From NCBI GenBank assembly GCA_015143295.1, contig CM026570.1:24621250-24685249 (forward strand): a stretch of DNA of 64,000 nucleotides, read 5' to 3'. Shown piece after piece: positions 45,594 to 56,611 of this stretch. The notes below the pieces were generated by a model. That model did no database searches. It was not told the DNA's origin and worked only from the letters and a program-made list of their open reading frames with translations. The translations under genes and the position numbers were made by a program. Source of the DNA: Tetracentron sinense (taxonomy: Eukaryota > Streptophyta > Magnoliopsida > Trochodendrales > Trochodendraceae). Within the stretch, counting starts at the first letter, position 1. Each line of letters opens with the position of its first letter.

Positions 45594-48320
45594 TGTGACG
45601 CCCCAAACCCACGCCTAGGGAATCAAGTTCCGAGATGTGCGCCCGTTCGTCAAATCACACAAGTGGAAGACTACCCGCGAAACTTGCGGGAAATTTAAAC
45701 ATTTATCAGATGCTCCCAAAAAGCATATTATACCTGTCATTACAATATTCATCATACAAAATCAAAATACCTCTATTATACAATTTGTCTGTCTACAAAA
45801 GTGGCACCACTACTGTGCCAGGTATAGTCTGTACAGTATCAAAAAATCCAGTAAGTCGTCCTCCCACCTACTGCTCAGTAGCTCCGATATCTGCTAACAT
45901 GAAACGTCAGTGAGCTATGAAACCCAATAGAACCACAGTCTCTGGACTATTTTCCACATAATATCATGCATCAATAACAATATAATAAACAACTCAATTT
46001 GCATGATATAGTATAAATAAACTGAATATAATAAACTATAACCCAAAGTCACTTAGGGTTCAATCAGCCTATCCTAAGGTTCCCAACCTCTCATTATTTT
46101 CCAATTATGGAGTTCATTATGAAATGGTGCTCATTTACCAAGTTGTCATTTCAATCATCAATCATGTTTCATTGCGAGTCCTTAGACTCTATTAATTGAC
46201 CACAACCCATCAATGTTCATTGTAAAGCATCTACGACTTTATCAAACAAGGAGTCATTTAGACTCGCACACATCGTTCCTGCCTTCACCCGAACACGACC
46301 AAACATTGGGTATACCAATCCAAACCAACTGGAATCGAAGATTCCCCGACAAACCCTGAGTACATCAACTCAGACAACTGTGAATCCAAAGATTCCACAT
46401 ACAACCCGGGCATTTACCCGCTAAGGACATACTTCTCCATTCAACTGACTGACAACATCTATCGTGTATTCGCCGCCATCGCGCTGGGTATCAGTTAAGA
46501 AGGAACCATGGCCAACCTGCAACAGAGGAACCCCGACATCTTTACCAATGCCGACATCTCCTGACGTTCCACCAGGAAGGGACCCCGATAGACATGGTGC
46601 CGACCTCTTCTGACCCACCCAGAAAGGAACCCCGGACTATACACTATCAAATGCTTAGTCACTTTAAACTCCCTAGGACTCCGACATCTCCGGACTATTA
46701 GTCACGGAGGAACCCCGGGCCTTACTGGACATCGTCTCTCCTGACCTAGTCCATGTGGAACCATGAATGACCTAGACAAATAGATCGACATCTCCCATCT
46801 ATCAATCACAGAGGAACCACGGGTCATATTGGACGCCACTCCTGACCTGGTCAAAGACGAACAACGGACTATACTTAACCCTGATAAGTTTTCTAACCAG
46901 AGGACTAACCCCAGTTAACCCAAGCCCGACCTGATTAACTGACAACCGTTGGGCCTCACGCCCGTGAACCAAGATCCATAACATAACGTCCCGTTAGGGA
47001 ACGTTTTCAGGCCAATGAAGGTGTCCATCGCCTTACATGACCTGCAAAACAACTTTTCATCATCCTAGAGTGACGATCCATCATACCCGGGACCCGATCG
47101 GGGCTCCCCAAAGGTCCACACAAAATCACATCACCACAGCCCAAACAGGGCTTTCTGGGCACTGGCGATCGATCGCCCCCACAGGGAGATCGATTGTCCA
47201 CAATCTAGTGAGCCTAAATCCGGGGTTTTTCAACCCTAGACCCAGGGCTACACCCCTCTACTCATTTTTCACGCCCATCCACCCTTCCATAACACATCCA
47301 TGGGGTCTCTGACCTTTTTTCATCCACGGCAAAAAAAATGCATCCATTCAACATAAAAAAAATATAGGAAATATAAGGAAAAGAGAAGAAAGGAAAGAGG
47401 TTTTACCTTTTTCACACTTTTCAAGATGTCTAGCGTCGAAACGGGCTCAGCCAATGCATTCGGGAGGGCGATCAACCTCAAGAAACCTTCCCTTTTTCCT
47501 TCTCTCTTCTTTCTCCCTCTAGATTCTTTCTAGAAAATCTGGAGAGCTCTCTCTCTTTCCCCAAATTCTGACTGTGTAAAATGAAGGGGCTTGCCCCCTT
47601 ATATAGGCACTTGGGTTGGGGTGAGATCATGTGCAAAGCTCATGACCATAATGGTGTGGAAAGTTGACCAAGTCAACATTTGACATTCGGTCAATTTTTT
47701 CGATTTTGCCGCACTTATGACCTCCAAAACCTCATCACACGAAGTCCGATTTTGACGAAACTTTAGGTGACCAAACCTGGGGTAGTCTGACACCTACTGT
47801 AAAAATTTTAGAGAAAAATTCTGAGTTTTGACAGGAAAAAGTAAATTTGGAAGAAAACTGCAAATCCCACTAATTTTCTGATTATGGATACAAAACACGC
47901 TATCGTTTCTTCATATGAGATGATGAATTGACGAAACGACAGACGGTCGCCCTCATGGCCGACCGACATGCTGTGGTACCAACCGCACGGATTTCTATTA
48001 GAATCCCCAACAATTATGGCGTCCCAACTGAATTCCGAAAAATCTGGAATTTCCTGGTTTTCTCGATTTTCTTACATTTAAGACCCCCGCAATCTCGCGA
48101 ATCGATACGCAACAGAACTGAAACGATGGGTGATCGTCCAGATAATCAACCCGTACATTATGTACGATTTTCGAGGAAAAACACTGAAGTTTTATCGGTA
48201 CAATCCAATCCCGAACAAAACCCACTTTTTAATAATTTAACAAATAATTAACTAATTAAGCTCAATTAAGGGCCCATAAATGCACAATTATATTATTAAT
48301 TAAAATTCCAAATCGTTACA
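45594..48320 (-). repeat. Left LTR of Tekay element B, flanked on both sides by taaag
   Basis: 2727 bp. On the - strand it starts tgtaacgatttggaattt and ends ggggcgtcaca. Directly repeated taaag lies at 45589-45593 and 48321-48325, so by itself it has the form of a solo LTR. It carries tandem gacatctcctgactatcag-type units (46440-46860) and a gatcgatcgccc cluster (47160-47205). Confidence 0.85.
47160..47205. repeat. gatcgatcg cluster, left LTR B
   Basis: Two units: ggcgatcgatcgcccccaca and gggagatcgattg. The right LTR has four such units at 55870-55965. Confidence 0.75.
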
Positions 48321-48958
48321 TAAAGTATTCTTCAAGTGATACAACCTCTTACACCCATGCGATAGGTATCAGGCGTATTGGTTCGGTGCATATTGATTTT
48401 TAATATCACTGATACACTTGCATTGGGTCCTTACATATATTCAACCTGCTATGGCTTGACACCCTTTTGAGACGTCACATTTTCAACCCATTGTTTAGAA
48501 AGACAAACGTATCATATGATATTATTGCGTATCAGTTGATATGACCGATATTGTTACGATACACAACAATTTCGATCGACCTGTCAATACGCTTATAGGT
48601 AACTCATTTGGGTTTTGGAAAACACCTTGAGAACCCATTGTGAGATGATTTTTTTTTCCTCTAATCGATATGCAAGCCTAAAACAACACCGTTGTTGATT
48701 TTATGTTCAAAAAATGGTGATTTAAGCACTTTGTTTTGGATTCAAAGGGGTTTCCCAAAATTTCAATGGTATGAGAAAATTTCAGTTTAGTTGTTTAAAT
48801 AGATGAAAATAGATAGTAATCAACCCAATATGTAAGCCTTAATTGATGATTTTTCATCATTTTTTTAAAAAAATGTGATGCCCGGTCCCACTCATCTAGA
48901 GCTTTTGGACATGATGCTCAATCTCGAGCATCGAATGAAACTTATGGACAAATTCCAT
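48321..48958. repeat. Segment X, left copy
   Basis: Starts taaagtattcttcaag. Aligns with 59411-60033 over its full length at roughly 93% by eye in the first 290 bp, including a 4-bp gap. It ends at attcca, where it is fused to the chromodomain codons of element B. Contains gatacg/cgtatc words like the hAT-like families. Confidence 0.88.
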
Positions 48959-50230
48959 GTGGCTTCCTCTGTGTCATGGTGCTCCCACAAATTTTAACTA
49001 GCTTAATCGTTTTGTTTCGTAACACCTGTTCCTTGCGGTATAAAATTATCGCTGGCTTTTCTTCAAAAGTTAAGTTTTCTCTTACTTGAAACGGTTCATA
49101 TCTTATCAAATGTGAAGGATCAGATACATATTTTCTCAGCATGGATATGTGAAATACATTGCTCTGGTGGTAATGCCAGACGCTAGGCTACACCTCCTAC
49201 TTTAGCCAAAATCTCGAAAGTCCAATGAATCACAGACTTAACTTTCCCCGCTTTCCAAATCGCACAATACCTTTTGATGGAGAGAGTTTCAAGAAGACAT
49301 GGTCGCCGACTTGAAACTCCAAGTCCCGACGCTTTCCATTTGCATAGTTTCTTATCGACTTTGTGCAGATAATAATCGCGATCAAATCAACTCGATCTTC
49401 GTTGTTTCTTACACTAATTCAGGTCCCAGTAGTTTACGTTCTCCTACTTCAATCCAATATACTGGTGACCAACAGCTCCTACCATACAATTCCTCATAAG
49501 GGGCCAGTTGTATACTTGTCTGATAGCTATTATTATATGCAAACTCGATCAATGGCAAGTGATCATCCCAGTTACCCCGAAAGTCTAGACTGCAAGTGCG
49601 CATCATATCTTCTAGAGTTTGTATCGTGCACTCAGACTGTCCGTCGGTTTGCGGATGTTAAGCTGTACTTAAGTTTAGCTACGTTTCCAAAACCTCTTGC
49701 AGACTGGTCCAAAATCGGGAAGTGACTCGCGATACATCGAAATGTGTCCACTCTTTGTTTTGGCAATCCTACCACAAAATCCATCGAAATGTGTTCCCAT
49801 TTCTACTCGGGAATAGGCAATGAATTCAACAATCCAGGTGGTTTCTGATGTTCTGCGTTGAACTGCGGGCAAACAAGACATCGAGAAACATATTCTGCAA
49901 TCTCCCTTTTCATGCCATTCTACCAATAGTTATTCTTCACATCCCGATACATCTTTGTACTTTCAGGGTGCACTGCAAAACGAGAGCGATGTGCCTTATT
50001 GAGCAATTCATTTTTCAACTCGGTGTTTCTAAGTACACACACTCGACCTTTAAATTAAAGTATTCCATCTTCTGATTCTTCAAAATCACATACTTTTACC
50101 TAAAACATTTTGTCTCTAATAGCTTTGATCTCCTGATCTTCTAACTGTGCTTCCTGAATTTTCTGTAACAAAACTGGTTTGGCTTGAATACTAGCCAACT
50201 TGGCACTCTTACTCTGATTTTCCAGACTCA
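48959..50230 (-). pseudogene. Element B integrase and truncated chromodomain
   Basis: On the - strand: NTELKNELL (about 50020) and a zinc-binding region; MYRDVKN..WW.GMKREIAEYV and PIPEWKWEHISMDFV (about 49800); then [20 protein letters not shown] and [11 protein letters not shown] (49450-49590); then MLRKYVSDPSHLIRYEP and EKPAIILYRKEQVLRNKTI (48990-49142), the chromodomain start. The chromodomain breaks off at EEATW, where the coding sequence runs into segment X. The rest of the domain, the 3' UTR and the polypurine tract are missing. Several frameshifts. Chromodomain plus pol sequence place it in Tekay. Confidence 0.85.
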
Positions 50231-50234
50231 GATT

Positions 50235-50675
50235 CTAATTTTTGAATTCCTCGATCATCTTCCAACGTTCTGCCCTTATGTAAGCCATGGATTCGACTGT
50301 TTTTCGACTCAGGGCATCAATTACAACATTACCTTTACCCGGATGGTATTGAATTATATAGTCGTAATCCTTCTGAAATTCCATCCATCTCCTTTGCCGC
50401 ATGTTGAGCTCCTTTTGGGAGAATAAGTACTTTAAACTCTTGTGATCACTGTAGATCACCAACTTCTCTCCATAAAGATAACGTCTCCAAATTTTCAGTG
50501 CGAATACCACTGCGGCTAACTCCAGGTCATGCGTGTGATAATTCCGCTCGTGAATCTTGAGCTGCCTCGAACCATAAGCAATGACCTTTTTGTTTTGCAT
50601 TAAAACGCAGCCAAGTCCCTTGTCGAAAGCATCAAAATACACCTCAAATCCTCCAGATCTTGAGGGCATTGCCAA
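50235..50675 (-). pseudogene. Element B RNase H domain
   Basis: 146 open codons: [18 protein letters not shown], then [40 protein letters not shown], the intact [17 protein letters not shown] and [15 protein letters not shown]. The catalytic DHKSL region is intact in contrast to element A. The frame is separated from RT by a stop near 50710. Confidence 0.88.
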
Positions 50676-50708
50676 TACTGGAGCAGTTGTTAATCTCTTA
50701 TTTAATTC

Positions 50709-51400
50709 TTAAAAGTTTCGCTTCTGTGATGCCGTCCATTCGAACTTTATATCTTTCTTAGTCAACTCCGTTAATGGAGTGACTATCTTTGAGAAACCTT
50801 CTACAAATCTACGGTAATAACCAGCCAATCCCAAAAAACTCCGAACTTCAGTTACAGTAGATGGCCTTGTCCAATCGATTACTGCCTGAATCTTGGACGG
50901 ATCAACAGATATTCCATTCCTTGACACAATATGTCTAAGGAATGCTACATCTTCCATCCAAAACTTGCACTTGGAGAACTTAGCATACAGTTGAAGCTGA
51001 TTATCTCTTAATGTCTGTAGCGTAATCTTCAAGTGCTCAGCGTGCTTCTCACGACTAGGTGAGTACACCAAGATATCATCAATAAACACCACAATAAATT
51101 GATCCAAATACGACCTGAAAAGATGGTTCATCAACTCCATAAAGGCCGGAGGCGCATTTGTCAGTCCAAAAGGCATCACCAAGAATTCGTAGTGACCATA
51201 CTGAGTTCGGAATGCTGTCTTTCGAATATCTTCTTCTTTGACCATCAATTGGTGATAGCCGGACCGTAAATCAATCTTTGAAAACACTTGGGCACCTTGC
51301 AACTGATCAAATAAATCATCGATCCTGAGGAGAGGATACTTATTCTTGATCGTCGCTTGATTCAACAGACGATAGTCTATACACAGACGCAGACTCCCAT
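50709..51400 (-). pseudogene. Element B reverse transcriptase
   Basis: 218 open codons (50709-51365): [76 protein letters not shown] (intact FIDD box) and [19 protein letters not shown]. The palm and connection regions are complete, so this is the best preserved pol domain in the window. The start of RT lies upstream across a stop at about 51405. Confidence 0.9.
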
Positions 51401-51407
51401 CTTTCTT

Positions 51408-52449
51408 TCAGACAAATAACACCGGTGCTCCCCACGGTGAAACACTAAAGCGGATCAAACCCTTATCTAATAGGTCTTGCAACTGAATCTTCAGTTCTTG
51501 CAACTTAACTGGAGTCATCCGATACGGTGTTTTAGATATCGAGTCTACACCCGGAGTAACATCGATTGTAAAATCGATTTCTCTAGGAGGAGGGACTCCT
51601 GGTAATTCATCTGGAAACACATCTCGAAAGTCTCTGACCACCGAGGTATTCCCTAAAGTGTCGTCTTCATCTTTATTGACCACCACTGCTACTAAATACC
51701 CAGTACACCCCTTATCTAGAAGGTGACATGCTTTAATTACAGCTATTAGCTTGGGTGGGAGCCATCCGATACGGTGTTTTAGATATCGAGTCTACACCCG
51801 AAGTAACATCGATTGTAAAATCGATTTCTCTGGTAGGAGGGAGTCCTAGTAATTCATCTGGAAACACATCTCAAAACTCTCTGACCACCGGGGCATTCCC
51901 TAAAGTGTCGTCTTCATCTTTATCGACCACCACTGCTACTAAATACCTAGTACATCCCTTATCTAGAAGGTGACATGCTTTAATTGCTGCTATTAGCTTG
52001 GGTGCTTGACTTCGAACAATCCCCTGCATTTCAAATTCTGGAATGTCTGGAATTCGAAATATTACCTTCTTGGCATTACAATCTATCATTGCATGGTAGT
52101 TGGCCAACCAATCCATCCCAAGGATAATATTATAGTCCTTCATATCCAATACGATCAAATCCACTAACATTCGTACGCTATTAACAAATATGGGACACCT
52201 ATCAAAAATCATTTTTGTACGAAATACTTTCGTTGACGGTGTAGAAATAGACATTGCGTGTGCAAATGTATTAGGCTTATATGCTATATTCTTGGCAAAG
52301 TGTGAAGAGACGAACGAATGTGTAGCACCAGTATCAATCAAAGCATAAGCAGGTGCTTGAAATATTAAAATTTGACCTTCAATGACACCATCAACTTGCT
52401 GAGCTTCCTCCTGAGTAATTGCAAAAACTCGTCCCTTTCCGCCTTCCAA
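51408..52449 (-). pseudogene. Element B protease and RT leader with 247-bp tandem duplication
   Basis: The frame 51871-52449 starts in the Gag tail (GGKGRVFAITQEEAQQVDGV), then the retropepsin ALIDTGATHSFVSSHFA with the catalytic DTGA, then MDWLANYHAMIDCNAKKVIF. After VVVDKDEDDTLGN and VVREF the sequence repeats: 51763-52009 and 51516-51762 are direct copies. The copied segment covers the DKDEDDTLGN to SISKTPYRM region. Because 247 is not a multiple of three, it breaks the frame. Confidence 0.9.
51516..52009. repeat. 247-bp tandem duplication within element B pol
   Basis: The unit begins catccgatacggtgtttta at 51516 and again at 51763. Copies differ by about a dozen substitutions and small changes. 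Confidence 0.93.
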
Positions 52450-52469
52450 TGCTAATGGCTTCGCTTGAG

Positions 52470-53371
52470 GACAATCTCTTTTAAAGTGACCAGGCTTTCC
52501 GCACTAGAAACAAACTTTTACTCTGCAGTCCTTAGTCAAATGTGCCTGGCCGCACTTCTCCCACTTAGGCCCCGATCTTCCTGCAGATCCTTGACCTTTC
52601 ATTTCTTTAAATTTTCTCTTCCCTGCAAACTATTGGTTGTTCTTCTTTTCCCAAGGCTTTCCACTGGCCATTTGCCTCTGCCAGCACTAGACTGTGTTAT
52701 TTCTTCATATACTCGCTCTATCCTAAGCGCTCTATCCAAAATCTCTAAAAATGAGGTAAACCTCTGAGCCGCTAGTTTTCCTTTGATAGCAGGCTTCAAA
52801 CCTTCCTCAAACTTCTCAACTCTCCACTTTTCATCCTCGGCAAACCTCGGAGCGAACCTCGAGAGCTAATTGAACTTCTGCTCATACTCGCTGACCGACA
52901 TATTTCCTTGGGTTAGTTAGAGAAACTCCATCTCCTTCTTCTTCATCGACATCGAAAAGTAGCTCTTATAGAATAATTATGTGAATTTTGCCCAAGTCAC
53001 GGGTCTCTGATTTGGTGGAACCTTTCTCTCTACTTTAGTCCACCAATGTTCCGCCTCTCCTTCAAGTAGGAAAATAGTGAATTCGGATTTGTCACTCTAG
53101 TAATGACTTAGCCCGGAAAACTTTCTCCAGTCCTCTGATCCAATTTTTAGCCTTCAACAGATCAGTCGTACCCGAAAGGCTGATGGTCTAATTCTTTAAA
53201 CTTTCCAGTCTCGTCGGATGCCCATGTTCCGGTATGGTAGCGATAGGGTTACGACTACCATTTCCATTCCCATTCATATTTTGGGCCTACTGTTGTTGAA
53301 TCATATTGGCTAGAGTCGAAATAGCTTCAAAGTCCCCAGCCAAGGTATTCTCTGGTGCTCTTCTAAGTGGC
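52470..53371 (-). pseudogene. Element B Gag
   Basis: The likely start is MPLRRAPENTLAGDFEAI at about 53371. The Retrotrans_gag core follows in broken frames (53200-52850), then DRALRIERVYEEI and the CCHC knuckle near 52480-52515 with CGKPGHFKRDCPQAK. A TAG stop stands in the knuckle between its first two Cys residues. Several other stops and frameshifts. Inactive. Confidence 0.8.
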
Positions 53372-53673
53372 ATGATTTTCCTATAATTTAGAAAATAACG
53401 AACTTTTACTAATAATGAAATGAAACTGAAATGTACTAAGAGTTCGATATCCAAAAAGAAACATTTCATTCATTTCATCTTTAATATATACAATCACCAT
53501 ACTATGCACATAAACATGCTACATCAAAGTATACCAAACATCACATATACTGTACAAGTATATACACCAAAAAAAATGAGTCGAGTGATAAGAAGACTGA
53601 CTAGGGCATCTACTATACTCCAAAACGATACAAATGCTCTACAGTCTCCCCTCATGACCCTCTACTCCTACAT

Positions 53674-54053
53674 CTAAACCTCTGTCAAGGTAGACGGACT
53701 ACTCCTAGCTTGTTCCTGGGACGACCCATCCTCTATACTGGGGTCCGTTGTTTGGCTCGCTATCTTGCACTCCCTCATCTCCTCGACTATCATCCTCCTG
53801 GCGCCTGCCTCAAAATCTCGCGATGCACTCGCCCCGGCAATACTATTTTCATTGGAGTCGGGGGTGGCATCCAGGCAATTCCATCCGGATTTATCCAAAC
53901 AGCCTTAGGCTTAATGGTCTTCATTATTTGCTGAGTCATACCAAGCCGCTCTGGATAACGGCTTCTCAATATTGCTGCCATTTGCTGATAATGCTTCCAA
54001 TCCTCCTTAGTGGGGACTCTATGCATCAGCGACATCCCTGTATATGCACACAA
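53674..54053 (-). pseudogene. Extra ORF between primer site and gag of element B
   Basis: Two overlapping - strand frames, 53790-54053 (87 codons) and 53674-53898 (74 codons), look like one frameshifted ORF. The first part has MSLMHRVPTKEDWKHYQQMA, then ILRSRYPERLGMTQQIM and AVWINPDGIAWMPPPTPM. The second continues DSNENSIAG to an acidic, Ser-rich end. It has protein-like composition and an in-frame start. I recognise no domain. Element A has no room for it. It may be an accessory or leader ORF of this Tekay family. A possible splice acceptor (atatacag) lies just before MSLMHR. Confidence 0.5.
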
Positions 54054-54212
54054 TTTCTAAATCACTATCTGATTTCGAAATAGGTGATGTACAGTAACAT
54101 CTCTAGCTACACAACTAGGAATCCCTAAGGATCACCTACATAATCGGAAAACAATTCCTAACTTTTTTTTATATGATCAAGTATGGTTTGTCATGATGGT
54201 TATTGCTCTTGA

Positions 54213-54224
54213 GCTCTGATACCA
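54213..54224 (-). other. Primer binding site of element B
   Basis: gctctgatacca, the exact complement of the initiator-Met tRNA site TGGTATCAGAGC, two bases from the LTR end. Confidence 0.93.
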
Positions 54225-55869
54225 ACTGTGACGCCTCGAACCTACGCTTAGGGGATCAAGTTCCGAAACGCGCGCTCGTTCGTCAAATCACACAAGCGGA
54301 AGACTTTACTCGCGAAATTTGTGGGAAATTTAAATATTTATCACATGCTCCCAAAAATCATACTATACCTGTTATCACAATATCCATCATACCAAATCAA
54401 AATACCTGTATTATACAATTTATCTGTCTACAAAAGTGGCACCACTACTGTGTCGGGTATAGTCTGTATAGTATCAAAAAGTCCAGTAAGTCGTCCTCCC
54501 ACCTACTGCTCAGCAGCTCCGATATCTGCTGACATCAAACGTCAGTGAGCTATGAAGCCTAACAAAATCACAATCCCTCTGGACTATTTTCCACATAATA
54601 TCATGCATCATTAACAATATATTAAACAACTCAATTTACATGATACAGTATAAATAAACTATGACCCGAAGTCACTTAGGGTTCAATCACCCTATCCTGA
54701 GGTTCCCAACCTCATTATTTTCCAATTATTGAGTTCATTGTGAAATGGTGCTCATTTACCAAGTTGATTTCAATCATCAATCATGTTTCATTGCGAGTCC
54801 TTAGACTATTAATTGGCCACAACCCATCAATGTTCATCGTAAAGCATCTACGACTTTATCAAACAAGGAGTCATTTAGACTCGCACACATCATTCCTACC
54901 TTCACCCGAACACAACCAAACATTGGGTATACCAACCTAAACCAACTGGAATCGAAGATTCCCTGACAAACCCTAGGTACACCGACTCAGACAACTGTGA
55001 ATCCAAAGATTCCACATACAACCCAGGAATTTACCCGCTAAGGATATACTTCTCGATTCAATTGACTGACAACATCTATCGTGTATTCGCCGCCATCGCC
55101 CTGGGTATCAGTCAAGAAGGAATCACGACCAACCTGCCTACTGTTATCTTCTGGCTAGTCAACGGAGGAACCCCGACATTTTTACCAATGTCTACATCTC
55201 CTGATGTTCCATCAAAAAGGGACCCCGATAGACACGGTGCCGACCTCTTCTGACCCACCCATAGAGGAACCCCAAACTATACACTATCTGATGCTCAGTC
55301 ACTTTAAACTTCCTAAGACTCTGACATCTCCTGACTATCAGTCACGGAGACCATCTGATGCTTAGTCACTTTAAACTCCCTAGGACTCCGACATCTGATG
55401 ACTATCAGTTGCGGAGGAACCCCGGGCCTTACTAGACACCGTCTCTCCTGACCTAGTCTAAGAGGAACCACAGACGACTTAGATAAACAGACCGACATCT
55501 CCCGACTATCAGTCACGGAGGAACCACAGGCCATATTGGACACCGCCACTCCTGACCTAGTCAAAGAGAAACCACATACTATACTTAACCCTGGTTAGGT
55601 TTTCTAATCACAGGACTAACTCCAGTTAACCCAAGCCCAACTTGATTAACTGAAAACCGTTGGGCCTCAATCCTGTGAACCAAGATCCATAACATAACGT
55701 CCCGTTAGGGAACGTTTCCAAGCCAATGGAGGTGTCCATCGCCTTACTTGCAAAACAACTTTTCATCACCCTAGAGTGACGATCCATCATACCTGAGACC
55801 CGATCAGGGCTCCCTGAAGGTCCACACAAAATCACAACATCACCACAGCCCAAATAGGGCTTTCTGGGC

Positions 55870-55965
55870 ACTGGCGATCGATTGCCAGTGCTGGGTGATC
55901 GATCGCCCAGGCATTTGAATGTAGGCGATCGATCGCCCCCACAGGGAGATCGATCGCCCACAGTC
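55870..55965. repeat. gatcgatcg cluster, right LTR B
   Basis: Four units: ggcgatcgattgcc, gggtgatcgatcgccc, ggcgatcgatcgccc and gagatcgatcgccc. Neighbouring units can pair as hairpins. Confidence 0.8.
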
Positions 55966-56611
55966 CAGTGAGCCTAAATCCGGGGCTTTTCAACCCTAGA
56001 CTGAGGTCTACACCCCTCTACTCATTTTCCATGCCCATCCACCCTTCCATAACACATCCACGGGGTCTCCGACCTTTTTCATCCACGCCAAGAAAACATG
56101 CATCCATTCCACATAAAAGAATATAGGAAATATAAGGAAAAGAGAAGAAAGGAAAGGGGTTTTACCTTTTTCATGCTTTTCAAGATGTCTAGCATCGAAA
56201 CGGGCTCCGCCAATGCGTTCGGGAGGGCGATCAACCTCAAGAAACCTTCCCTTTTTCGTCCTCTCTTCTTTCTCTCTCCTCTTTCTCTCTCTAGGGCGAT
56301 CAACCTCAAGAAACCTTCCCTTTTTCCTCCTCTTCTTTCTCTCTCTAGATTCTCTCTAGAAAATCTGGAGAGCTCTCTCTCTCTTTCCCCAAATTATGAC
56401 CATGTAAAATGAAGGGGCTTGCCCCTTTATATAGGCACTTAGGATGGGGTGAGATCATGTGCAAAGCACATGACCATAATGGTGTGAAAAGTTGATCAAG
56501 TCAACATTTGACTTTTGGTCAAATTTTTTGATTTTGCTGCACTTACGACCTCCAAAACCTCATCACACGAAGTCCGATTTTGATGAAACTTTAGGTGACC
56601 GAACCTGGGGT

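Noticed and set aside
45594-48958. Treating 45594-48958 and 54227-60033 as longer LTRs including segment X
   Set aside because: The Tekay LTR start TGTAACGA and the taaag repeats place the LTR boundary at 48320/59410. X is fused to chromodomain codons rather than preceded by a polypurine tract.
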